64,000 bases of DNA from Phycisphaerae bacterium RAS2 (GTDB lineage: Bacteria; Planctomycetota; Phycisphaerae; UBA1845; UTPLA1). The notes under the pieces were generated by a model that was not told the origin of the DNA, searched no databases, and saw only the letters and a program-made list of their open reading frames with translations. Below, piece by piece: positions 9,191 through 16,997 of this stretch. The stretch lies in assembly GCA_007753915.1 (NCBI GenBank), contig CP036352.1:186001-250000 (forward strand), given 5' to 3'. Numbering within the stretch: position 1 is the stretch's first letter; each line of letters opens with the position of its first letter. Both the position numbers and the translations under genes were made by a program.

Positions 9191-9404
9191 TTTCCCTCGC
9201 CGTGGGTCGACTGGCTACGGTGGCAAGCCCTGCGCGATGGTGCGCTGATTCTGCGCGAATCAGCCCTCGTGAATCCCGGCGGGGTCTCGGTCCAACTTTC
9301 TCCTCGCCTTTGACTGATGGCCCCAGCGCTGGCTGACCGATGGAATTCGCGCCGGCCGCGCCGATGCGCGCCGGCTGCATCCTCGCGAGAAGAGTAAGCA
9401 GCCT

Positions 9405-10022
9405 ATGGCAACTGGTCGTCCGATAAGCTCGCTGTTGTTGTTTGGCGCCGGGTTGTGGGCGTGTGGCTCGTGTACGACGACAGCCGTCGTCAATCTGCCC
9501 GCTGCGCAGAGTGACTTCGTCGGGCCGATTGGTCAGGTTGCGACGCGCGCGGTGCAGGTCGGTTTTGTTAACAACACGCCGTTCCGCGCGATCTTCACGT
9601 TCGGTAGCTACAACCCGCTCGATCAGGAGGGGTTGCCGACGAACTTCGGTCAACGGCGCATTGAAGGGAACACGGCGACGGCTGTGGTTGCCGCGCCGTG
9701 CCGCAAGACGTTTTCGATCGGCGGCGAGGAACTGATTCGGCTGATCGATCAGAATCGCAACAATCCACAGATTGTCATCAACGATGAGCGCGCCCTGGTC
9801 GAAGGCGTCTTCTTCTCGTCCGCACCGCTGGGTGATCCGCTTGAGGCGGAACCCACCGAAGGCACTGCGCAGGCGATCAACCTGCTCAACGGCGTCGATT
9901 TCTCATGCGTCCGAAAGGACATTTTCGAAACGACGGGTGCGGGCCTGCTGACCTTTACATTCGAGGAAGACCCGGCTTCGCCCGGAGGATTCCGGATCGA
10001 TTACGCCTTCCTTCCGCCGTAG
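9405..10022 (+). CDS. lipoprotein of unknown function
   Basis: A 205-residue protein with a short hydrophobic N-terminus followed by a Cys-rich [11 protein letters not shown] segment, which could be a relaxed lipobox. The mature sequence is rich in beta-branched residues ([20 protein letters not shown]) with two well separated cysteines (APCRKTF and DFSCVRK) that may form a disulfide. I recognise no family. It follows the DsbA-like gene in the same direction and belongs to a run of exported proteins. Confidence 0.6.
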   Translation: MATGRPISSLLLFGAGLWACGSCTTTAVVNLPAAQSDFVGPIGQVATRAVQVGFVNNTPFRAIFTFGSYNPLDQEGLPTNFGQRRIEGNTATAVVAAPCRKTFSIGGEELIRLIDQNRNNPQIVINDERALVEGVFFSSAPLGDPLEAEPTEGTAQAINLLNGVDFSCVRKDIFETTGAGLLTFTFEEDPASPGGFRIDYAFLPP

Positions 10023-10029
10023 GCCGTGG

Positions 10030-10080
10030 TTCCTTCGCAGTTAGCCATTCGCCTTTAGCTCTTCGCGCTTCCTCAATCCC
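10030..10080. repeat. single-arm copy of GAAT-rich palindromic repeat
   Basis: On the minus strand this stretch contains GCGAAGAGCTAAAGGCGAAT and further GCGAA units, matching the GCGAATGGCGAA arms of the repeats at 35557-35650 and 37137-37337. Only one arm is clear. It begins a few bases after the stop of the preceding gene, as other family members do. Confidence 0.4.
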
Positions 10081-10273
10081 ACCAGTCCTGCCTTCTCCGC
10101 GACGGCTCCTTGAAATCCGCCTATACTCCCCTCCATCATGGCGGTCTGGTGTCCGGCATCGGGCGTTCATTGGTTCAATCGTTTTCTTGGCGCGGTCGCC
10201 CGCCGCGCGCAGTTCATCCGCCGCATCGGTTCGCAGTTCCGAATTATCCCTTCATCCGTTCGGAGGACTTCCT

Positions 10274-11371
10274 GTGTTGTCGATCGCGCTTCGTGTCTTT
10301 CTGACGTTGGCGCTGCTCGCCGTCGGCATGAGCTATGTCGAAAAGGGCAGCTTGCTTCCCGAGTACAGCGTCTGGCTGATCCTCGGCTCGCTGGCGCTGG
10401 CCGCGGCGGTGATCGCGGTGGACGCGTCCATCCCGCGCAAGAGCCTTCAGGCGCTGGCGGGATTGTTCTTCGGATTGACGGTCGGCCTCTTGATCGCCTA
10501 CGGTCTGACCTTTGTCGTCGATGCGCTTGCCTCGGCGTTTCTTCCGCCTTCCATCACCACGGGTGACTCACGCCCCGCCATCGACATCACCAAGGTGCTG
10601 ATCGGTATCATCGCCTGTTATTTCTGCGTGAGTTTCATTCTCCAGACCAAGGACGAGGTCCGCTTCGTGGTTCCCTATGTTGAATTCGCGAAGCAAGTCA
10701 AAGGTCAGCGGCCGATCATTCTCGATACGTCGGTCATCATCGACGGTCGTATCGCCGACATTTGCGACACGGGCATTATCGATCAAAGGCTCATCGTGCC
10801 GCGCTTTGTTCTTTCGGAGTTGCAGGCGGTGGCCGATTCGACGGACAAGCTGAAGCGCAATCGCGGCCGCCGGGGCCTGGATGTTTTGAACCGCATGCAG
10901 GGCAGTCCGCACATCGACGTGCAGATTCACGATGCGATGCCGCCGGGGGCTGATCCGAACGAACCGGTCGATCTGAAGCTGCTGACGCTGGCGCAGCACC
11001 TGAATGGGCAAGTGGCGACAAATGACTACAACTTGAACAAGGTGGCGAAGCTGCGCGGCGTGAAGGTGGTGAACATCAACGACCTGGCGAACGCGATGAA
11101 GCCGGTCCTTCTGCCGGGTGAGGCGATGCAGGTGAAACTCATCAAGCCGGGAGAGGAATCGGGGCAGGGCGTCGGCTATCTCGATGATGGGACGATGGTC
11201 GTGGTCGAGCAGGGCCGCAATCGGCTGGGCGAGATGGTGCCGGTGACGGTGACGAGCGTGTTGCAAACGTCGGCGGGGCGGATGATCTTCGGCCGATTGG
11301 AAGGTGCGCCGGGCGGCCCGCCAACGCATGACGCGCGACGACGCACGAGCGGCAACAGCGGGACGATATAG
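10274..11371 (+). CDS. PIN/TRAM-domain membrane protein (YacL-like)
   Basis: A 365-residue protein of the PIN-TRAM family. Three or four hydrophobic helices (residues about 2-130) anchor it in the membrane. A PIN nuclease-like domain follows, with [12 protein letters not shown] near residue 150 (acidic metal-binding Asp), then [16 protein letters not shown] and the late acidic motif [14 protein letters not shown]-terminal TRAM RNA-binding domain covers about 290-350. The family is widespread in Gram-positives and planctomycetes, and nuclease activity is largely unproven. I use the GTG at 10274 because GGAGG lies seven bases upstream; upstream in-frame starts give an Arg/Pro-rich stretch with no ribosome-binding site. 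Confidence 0.85.
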   Translation: MLSIALRVFLTLALLAVGMSYVEKGSLLPEYSVWLILGSLALAAAVIAVDASIPRKSLQALAGLFFGLTVGLLIAYGLTFVVDALASAFLPPSITTGDSRPAIDITKVLIGIIACYFCVSFILQTKDEVRFVVPYVEFAKQVKGQRPIILDTSVIIDGRIADICDTGIIDQRLIVPRFVLSELQAVADSTDKLKRNRGRRGLDVLNRMQGSPHIDVQIHDAMPPGADPNEPVDLKLLTLAQHLNGQVATNDYNLNKVAKLRGVKVVNINDLANAMKPVLLPGEAMQVKLIKPGEESGQGVGYLDDGTMVVVEQGRNRLGEMVPVTVTSVLQTSAGRMIFGRLEGAPGGPPTHDARRRTSGNSGTI

Positions 11372-11442
11372 GAAACGCCCAAACGTCGAAACAGAAATAG
11401 GAAGGCGCAGAGGCATGGAGGCCGGGAGGGAAAGAGCAAAGG

Positions 11443-11466
11443 CGTAGGGTGGGCACTGCCCATTCG
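11443..11466. repeat. CGTAGGGTGGGCA-type hairpin repeat
   Basis: CGTAGGGTGGGCACTGCCCA forms a short hairpin (TGGGCA/TGCCCA). It is one of about nine related copies in the window, the others at 22497, 24549, 49432, 50210, 60911, 60979, 62287 and 62330. All lie between genes or at their ends. Confidence 0.7.
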
Positions 11467-11581
11467 CTCGTTCTTGCTACAACTCTCGCTTCTCGTAGCG
11501 GCCGATGTTCTCGCTGGCCGGAGCATGCAGCGTCGTCTGTCGCTGCGTCATCACGAAGACTTCGTTTAATAAGTATGAACC

Positions 11582-11845
11582 ATGGCTGATCTGTCACGAC
11601 ATCAGAAGAAGATCGTTGATCGCTATTACGAACACCGCGATGACATCATGCTCGCGAAACTGTCGGAGCTGGCGGGAGAGTTATTTCTCGCCGATGGCGA
11701 GAAGAAGCGCGATCGCCTCTGGCAGCGCGTTGAGCTGGCGATGAAGAACCTGAAGGTCAAGGAGCCGCTGGCGAAGCATATTCTCGAATCGCGCGATCCG
11801 GCGCTCCTGGCCCGGCACGTGAAAGACTGGCTGGCAGACAAATAG
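11582..11845 (+). CDS. small helical protein of unknown function
   Basis: An 87-residue, highly charged and probably all-helical protein with no signal peptide (DLSRHQKKIVDRYYEHRD at the N-terminus, KDWLADK at the C-terminus). Its codon use and composition match neighbouring genes and it ends cleanly before the dismutase gene, so it is probably real. I do not recognise the family. A cytoplasmic adaptor or regulatory role is possible, but nothing in the sequence decides it. Confidence 0.62.
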   Translation: MADLSRHQKKIVDRYYEHRDDIMLAKLSELAGELFLADGEKKRDRLWQRVELAMKNLKVKEPLAKHILESRDPALLARHVKDWLADK

Positions 11846-11959
11846 AGTGCGTCCACGACCCGCCGTGTGAATAGAAGGACCTGATCGCGCTTGCTTGAAG
11901 TCTGCGGGCGCGCGGTCAAGATATGGCGGCGGGCGACCCGATCACAGGAGGATTTACCC

Positions 11960-12688
11960 ATGTCCACGCGGCGCGAGTTCATCAGCGGATTGTCAGCCTT
12001 TGGCGGACTGGCCTTGTTGCCCGGCTGCGCGGGTGCGGCGTCCGCGATGTCGATGGTGGAAGAGGACGGCGGCGGCCCGCCGGCGGAGTACGCATTGCCG
12101 CCGCTGCCGTATGACTACAAGGACCTGGAGCCGCACATCGACGAAGAGACGATGCGGATTCACCACGGCAAGCATCACAAGGGCTACGTGGACGGATTGA
12201 ACGGCGCGCTGAAGAAGCTGGCTGAGGCAAGGGCGAGCGGAGACCTCGCGGGCGTGCCGGCACTGACCCGGCAGCTCGCTTTCCACGCGGGCGGGTTCTT
12301 CAATCACGTCGTCTTCTGGAACAACATGGCGCCCAGCAGCAAGGGCGGCGGCGGGCAGCCGTCAGGCAAGCTGGCGGATGCGATCCAGCGGGACTTCGGC
12401 GGTTATGACAAGTTCACGGCACATTTCACGGCCGCGACGACGACGGTCGAGGGCAACGGCTGGGGCGTGCTGGCCTACCATGCGGCGCTGCGGCGGCTGG
12501 TGGTCTTCACGATGCTGAATCAGCAGATGGGCACGCCCGTCGGCACGACGCCGCTGCTGATGTGCGACGTGTGGGAGCACGCATACTATCTCAAGTATCA
12601 GAATCGCCGGCCGGACTACGTGAAGGCCTGGTGGAGCGTCGTAAACTGGAAGGACGTCGAGGCCCGCTACGCCGCCGCGATGAAGTAA
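11960..12688 (+). CDS. sodA: exported superoxide dismutase, Mn type
   Basis: A 242-residue protein converting superoxide to H2O2 and O2. The catalytic part begins near residue 44 (YALPPLPYDYKDLEP) and has the four metal ligands of the Fe/Mn family: the first His of MRIHHGKHH (about 68), the His of FFNHVVFW, and Asp and His of DVWEHAYY. LNQQMG and QNRRPDYVKAWW resemble E. coli MnSOD, so manganese is favoured. It is preceded by a twin-arginine-like leader, STRREFISGLSAFGG, and a lipobox LLPGC (Cys23), so export by Tat and lipid anchoring are predicted. The start is set by AGGAGG eight bases upstream of the ATG. Confidence 0.92.
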   Translation: MSTRREFISGLSAFGGLALLPGCAGAASAMSMVEEDGGGPPAEYALPPLPYDYKDLEPHIDEETMRIHHGKHHKGYVDGLNGALKKLAEARASGDLAGVPALTRQLAFHAGGFFNHVVFWNNMAPSSKGGGGQPSGKLADAIQRDFGGYDKFTAHFTAATTTVEGNGWGVLAYHAALRRLVVFTMLNQQMGTPVGTTPLLMCDVWEHAYYLKYQNRRPDYVKAWWSVVNWKDVEARYAAAMK

Positions 12689-12695
12689 GAACGCC

Positions 12696-13439
12696 ATGAC
12701 TTGTCCCAAGTGCAAGGTGACCATCGAAGCCGACAGCGTGTTCTGCCGTCATTGCGGCACGCGCGTCGGCCCGGGCGCGAAGACGGCTTCGCCGCAGGAT
12801 GGCGTATGGTCCACCTCTGCGCCGCGGCCCGGCACGGGTCCGGCAACGGCTCCCGCGGCATCGTCCCCGGCGCCGGCCTCCGCTTCGGCGGCTGCCCCTG
12901 AATCGCTGGCGCCGCACGCGCCACCCGGTTCGGAGACCTATCGCGACCCGGCGCACGAGAAGGAAGTCTGGCGCGGTCGACCGGCATGGAAGGCCTCGGC
13001 GAGCATCTGGGCGCTGTGGCTTGCCGGCGCGATTGCGCTGACTGTGCTGGTATACAAGTATGTCGATCAGGGCAGTCGCCTGCGAGATTTTGCCTGGGGA
13101 GTGATCGCTGCGGCCGCCGTGGTGATCGTTGTCCGGCACGCGATGGTGGTGTTCAGCAGGCAGTATCGGCTGACGACGCAGCGGCTGTTCATCCATCGGG
13201 GCATCTTGAGCCGCACAACCGACCAGACCGAGCTGGTGCGCGTGGAAGACGTTCGCCTCAAACAGGGCCTCGTGGATCGCATCCTGAATACGGGCAACGT
13301 CGAAGTGATCGGCAGCGACCGCACCGATGAAAACGTTGTTCTCGAATCCATCGACGTGCCCGCCGAGGTCGCCGAGAACATCCGCCGCACCGTCCGGGCT
13401 GTCCGCACCAAGGGCACGTTGTTCATCGAGAATGTCTGA
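12696..13439 (+). CDS. zinc-ribbon and PH-domain membrane protein
   Basis: A 247-residue protein. The N-terminus is a zinc ribbon with two CxxC pairs (CPKCKVTIEADSVFCRHCG). A Pro/Ala-rich linker runs to about residue 85, two membrane helices follow (about 105-150), and the C-terminus is a bacterial PH (bPH2, YdbS/YdbT-like) domain with RQYRLTTQRLFIHRGILSR and a motif around QTELVRVEDVRLKQ. Such proteins are membrane scaffolds without known catalysis. It starts seven bases after the dismutase and its stop overlaps the next gene by eight bases, so it is probably cotranscribed with the MFS-acyltransferase fusion. Confidence 0.8.
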   Translation: MTCPKCKVTIEADSVFCRHCGTRVGPGAKTASPQDGVWSTSAPRPGTGPATAPAASSPAPASASAAAPESLAPHAPPGSETYRDPAHEKEVWRGRPAWKASASIWALWLAGAIALTVLVYKYVDQGSRLRDFAWGVIAAAAVVIVVRHAMVVFSRQYRLTTQRLFIHRGILSRTTDQTELVRVEDVRLKQGLVDRILNTGNVEVIGSDRTDENVVLESIDVPAEVAENIRRTVRAVRTKGTLFIENV

Positions 13440-15432
13440 CGCGACCTCGCCACGCTCCGAAGCCGGTTACGCCGCGGCGTCCCTCGGCGCGGTCGCCGAC
13501 GTGCCGCTCTATCGCAACCGCAACTTTGTCCTGTTGTGGCTGGCCTACGGCGTCAGCGCCTTCGGTGATCACGTCTCGGAAATGGCCCTGCTCAAGATGC
13601 AGGACGCGCTCGATCCGTCCGTCACCGACGTGACGCGTCGCAATGCCATCATGCTGTTCGCATTCATGGCGCCGTTCTTCTGTTTCGGTCCGATCTTCGG
13701 CTGGCTGGCAGACCGCCTGCCGCGCCGCGCGATCATGGTCGCCGCCGACTTGATTCGCGCGGTGGTCATCCTCGAGATGTTCGCGATCCTTACCGGCATC
13801 CACGAGCGGCTGGGGCACGCGCCCGGTGCGCCGTTGACCGTCGGCGTAGCGATTCTGCCCCTTGCCCTGCTCGGCGTCTTCGCCGCGATGTTCTCGCCCG
13901 CGCGGCTGTCGCTGCTGCCCACGCTCGTACGCACCGATCAGCTCATTCGCGCCAACGCCTGCACCGCGGGCCTCGGCATGATTGCCAGCATCGCGTCTTT
14001 TCTCGTCGGCGCAATGCTTGTCGAGCGATACAGCGTGCGAGCGAACTTCGTCCTCGATGCCGCGACGTTTCTTGTCAGCGCCGCGCTGGTCTTCGCGGTT
14101 CGACCGCCGGCCGCCGTGCATCGCGCGCCCGGTGAGCACGGCCTGCGCGCCGTCACCGAGTCGTTTCGATACGTCCGCACGCATCGCCGGGTGTTCGAGG
14201 TGATTCTTGTTTCGACCGTCTTCTGGGCCGGGGCATCGGTTGTGCGAAGCATCATTCCCGCGCTGGTAAAGGATGTCTTCGGCGGCACGTACGAGCAGAT
14301 CGGCTTGTTTCAGGGGCTGCTCGGCGTCGGTCTTCTGGTGGGTTCCGTCGTGCTGACGCTGCTGGGGTCGGCCCTGCGCAGCGAGCTGGCGATTTCCTGG
14401 TGTTTGAAGCTTACCGGCCTCGCGGGTTTGTTTCTTACCGCGGTTGTCCTGCTGGCGTGGGGCCGGGTGGCGGGAGCGGCGGCGATTTTCATGGTCGGGT
14501 TTTTCGGTTCAGGCATCGGCGTCAGCGTGAACGCCCTGCTCCAGCGGATCGTGCCCGACAGCCATCGCGGGCGCGTCTTTGGCGTGAACGACATGTTCAG
14601 CATCGCCGGACTGCTTGGCGCAACCGGCGCGCTGGGCATTCCCGACTGGCCGGAAATCGACAAACACATCTCATGGATCACGGCGATCGTTTCGGTCGCG
14701 CTCATCGGCACGGGAGTCTGGACCACGCGCGTTCGGCTGCGCCGCGGGCGGCACGGGACATGGCTCACGTTCTGGCGGAATCTGAACGGGTTTTATTGTG
14801 CGTGGATGCCGCGCCTCCGGCGCATCGGCCGTTGCACCATTCCGGTCGAGGGGCCGGTGATTGTCGCCGCGAACCACAACTCCGTGCTCGATCCGTTTGT
14901 TCTCACCGCCGGCTCGTCGATTCGGTCGATCGGTTACATGATCGCGAAGGAGTACGCGGCGCTGCCGCTGGTGCGGGGCATGTGCCGCGCGATTGAAGCG
15001 GTGCCTGTTTCGCGCAGCGGGAACGACACGGCCTCGATCAAGGCGGCGCTGCGCCATTTGAGCAATGGGAAGGTGCTGGGGATTTTTCCTACGGGGCGGA
15101 TCGTCCCGCGCCTGGGTCCGCAGGAGCCGCGCGAGGGCGTCGGCATGTTGGCCCTTCGTAGCGGAGCGACGGTGATTCCCGCGTACATCGACGGCCTCCG
15201 TCCGGCGTACGATTGGACCAGCGGCACGGCGGCACAGCGCTCGCGCTGGGCCAACCTTCTGGACGTCTTGAGCATGATTCTGCCGTTCTTTCAGCGCCAT
15301 CACGCAACGGTTCGATTCGGCCCGCCGGTGGATCTGTCGGCTTTCGCGGGGAGAGAAAAGGATCGTGACGCCTACGCCGAGGCTTCTGCAAGGATCATGG
15401 ACGCGATTCTGGTGCTTCGTGGGCAGCCATGA
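13432..15432 (+). CDS. MFS transporter-acyltransferase (PlsC/LPLAT) fusion
   Basis: A 666-residue fusion. Residues about 20-435 form a 12-helix major-facilitator domain of the LplT type (YRNRNFVLLWLAYGVSAFGD; loop WLADRLPRR). Residues about 450-660 are a lysophospholipid acyltransferase with catalytic NHNSVLDPF (HX4D, about 481) and FPTGRI in place of FPEGTRS. The pair corresponds to the lysophospholipid flippase LplT joined to the acyltransferase half of Aas, so it probably flips and re-acylates lysophospholipids at the inner membrane. The ATG at 13432 overlaps the preceding gene and gives a short cytoplasmic N-terminus. The AMP-forming ligase of the Aas scheme may be the next gene. Confidence 0.85.
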   Translation: MSDATSPRSEAGYAAASLGAVADVPLYRNRNFVLLWLAYGVSAFGDHVSEMALLKMQDALDPSVTDVTRRNAIMLFAFMAPFFCFGPIFGWLADRLPRRAIMVAADLIRAVVILEMFAILTGIHERLGHAPGAPLTVGVAILPLALLGVFAAMFSPARLSLLPTLVRTDQLIRANACTAGLGMIASIASFLVGAMLVERYSVRANFVLDAATFLVSAALVFAVRPPAAVHRAPGEHGLRAVTESFRYVRTHRRVFEVILVSTVFWAGASVVRSIIPALVKDVFGGTYEQIGLFQGLLGVGLLVGSVVLTLLGSALRSELAISWCLKLTGLAGLFLTAVVLLAWGRVAGAAAIFMVGFFGSGIGVSVNALLQRIVPDSHRGRVFGVNDMFSIAGLLGATGALGIPDWPEIDKHISWITAIVSVALIGTGVWTTRVRLRRGRHGTWLTFWRNLNGFYCAWMPRLRRIGRCTIPVEGPVIVAANHNSVLDPFVLTAGSSIRSIGYMIAKEYAALPLVRGMCRAIEAVPVSRSGNDTASIKAALRHLSNGKVLGIFPTGRIVPRLGPQEPREGVGMLALRSGATVIPAYIDGLRPAYDWTSGTAAQRSRWANLLDVLSMILPFFQRHHATVRFGPPVDLSAFAGREKDRDAYAEASARIMDAILVLRGQP

Positions 15433-15487
15433 CCTTGTTTGGTTGGTTGCACCGTCTTCCGCGCCCGCTTCAATCATTTCGCGCCGT

Positions 15488-15517
15488 GTGACGCCGGGCG
15501 GTCCGGTCCGTTAGAAT
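15488..15517 (+). promoter_or_regulatory. possible promoter before the PaaK-like gene
   Basis: GTGACG (15488-15493) and TAGAAT (15512-15517) are 18 bases apart, 45 bases upstream of the ATG at 15563. Both boxes deviate from consensus, so the call is weak. Confidence 0.33.
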
Positions 15518-15562
15518 CGATGTGGAAGTGCGGTTGGCGGAATCCCCGTGTGACGAGCACCG

Positions 15563-16885
15563 ATGAGTTTTCACGTCCGGCAGGATGAGACATTGTCGCC
15601 CGAGGGGCTGGCGAAACTTCAGCGCGCGAAGCTCGCGCGGGTGCTCGACGAGGCCGCCCGGGGCAGCCGCTTCTACCAAATAAAATGGGACGGCCTTGAC
15701 CTGGAAGCGATCGGCCGCGCGGCGACGGCGGAGGCCGCGCTGGGCCTGCTGCCGCTGACGACACGGTCGGAGCTTCAGCAGGATCAGCTTGCCGCGCCGC
15801 CGTTCGGCACGATTCTGACGCAACCGGTAAATCAATACACACGTCTGCATCAGACGTCCGGCAGCATGGGGGTGACGCTGCGTTTCATCGACCGGCCCGA
15901 GGACTGGGCCTGGTGGAAGCACTGCTGGAGCATTGTCTATCGGGCGGGCGGGCTGACGCCCGAGGACCGGTGCGTGTTTCCGTTTTCATTCGGACCGTTC
16001 GTCGGATTCTGGGCCGCGTTCGAAGCGGCGGCGGCGATGGGAAATCTCTGTCTGCCGGCGGGCGGCATGACGACCCGCGCGCGACTGGACTACCTCCTGG
16101 CGAATGAGGCGACATTTGTCTGCTGCACGCCGACGTACGCGCTGCGGATGGCGGAGGTGGCGCGCGAAGCGGGGATCGATCTCGCGGCGTCGCGCGTGCG
16201 CGCGCTGATCGTCGCCGGTGAGCCGGGGGGGAGCATTCCGGCGACACGCGAGCGCATTGAATCGGAGTGGGGGGCGCGCGTGCTGGATCATGCCGGCATG
16301 ACCGAAGTCGGCCCGTACGCGTTCGAATGCATCGAAGCGCCGGGCGGCATGCACGTCACCGAGAGCGAATTCATCGCGGAAGTGATCGATCCGCATTCGC
16401 TTAAGCCGGTGGCGGCCGGGCATCCCGGTGAACTCGTGCTGACGAACCTCGGGCGGCTTGGGTGCCCGCTGATCCGTTATCGCACGGGGGACCTGGTGCA
16501 GCTGGTGCGCGGCCGCTGCGCGTGCGGACGGTCGTTCGCGCGGCTGGTGGGCGGCATCCTGGGGCGCATTGACGACATGGTGACGATTCGGGGGAACAAT
16601 GTGTTCCCCGGTGCGATTGAGGCTATACTCCGTGAACATCCCGGCATCGTGGAGTTTCAATTGCAGGCGCTGACCGATGGCGCGCTGGCCGAGCTTCGCA
16701 TTGATCTGGAGCCGTCGCCGGGCATGGACGTATCCGAATTGCCGGAGGCGGTCGCGCGAGCGGTGAAAGATCGGTTGAACTTTCGGCCGACCGTGCGATT
16801 GGTCGCGCCGGGAAGCCTGCCTCGGTTCGAGATGAAGGCGAAGCGGTGGATCCGAACGAGCGGAAACGTGGAGAATGTCGAATGA
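15563..16885 (+). CDS. phenylacetate-CoA ligase-like AMP-forming enzyme
   Basis: A 440-residue member of the adenylate-forming PaaK family, cytoplasmic. The P-loop-like motif is HQTSGSMG (about 97-103). HAGMTEVGPYAFE corresponds to the A5 motif, LIRYRTGDLV to A7, and a small Cys cluster RCACGRSF to the PaaK C-terminal subdomain; GRIDDMVTIRGNNVFP matches the hinge. It should activate a carboxylic acid to its acyl adenylate and usually to CoA. The substrate is not predictable; the neighbouring acyltransferase suggests a fatty acid (inference). Its last codons and TGA stop lie inside a GAAT-rich repeat, and the stop overlaps the next ATG. Confidence 0.83.
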   Translation: MSFHVRQDETLSPEGLAKLQRAKLARVLDEAARGSRFYQIKWDGLDLEAIGRAATAEAALGLLPLTTRSELQQDQLAAPPFGTILTQPVNQYTRLHQTSGSMGVTLRFIDRPEDWAWWKHCWSIVYRAGGLTPEDRCVFPFSFGPFVGFWAAFEAAAAMGNLCLPAGGMTTRARLDYLLANEATFVCCTPTYALRMAEVAREAGIDLAASRVRALIVAGEPGGSIPATRERIESEWGARVLDHAGMTEVGPYAFECIEAPGGMHVTESEFIAEVIDPHSLKPVAAGHPGELVLTNLGRLGCPLIRYRTGDLVQLVRGRCACGRSFARLVGGILGRIDDMVTIRGNNVFPGAIEAILREHPGIVEFQLQALTDGALAELRIDLEPSPGMDVSELPEAVARAVKDRLNFRPTVRLVAPGSLPRFEMKAKRWIRTSGNVENVE

Positions 16886-16997
16886 AGAATGCAGAAGGCA
16901 GAATGCAATCCCCTGGTCAAACGAGTTGTGCCGTGCCCGGGGGGCGTGCGGTCGCCGCTCGATTCCTTGATACTCAATCCTTCATATTCCATTCGCC
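16871..16997. repeat. GAAT-rich inverted repeat, copy 1
   Basis: The left arm (16871-16906, with GTCGAATGAAGAATGCAGAA) and right arm (16961-16997, whose complement begins GGCGAATGGAATATGAAGGA) are imperfectly complementary around a GC-rich centre. The element supplies the stop codon of the PaaK-like gene and the start and first codons of the beta-propeller gene. Confidence 0.6.
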
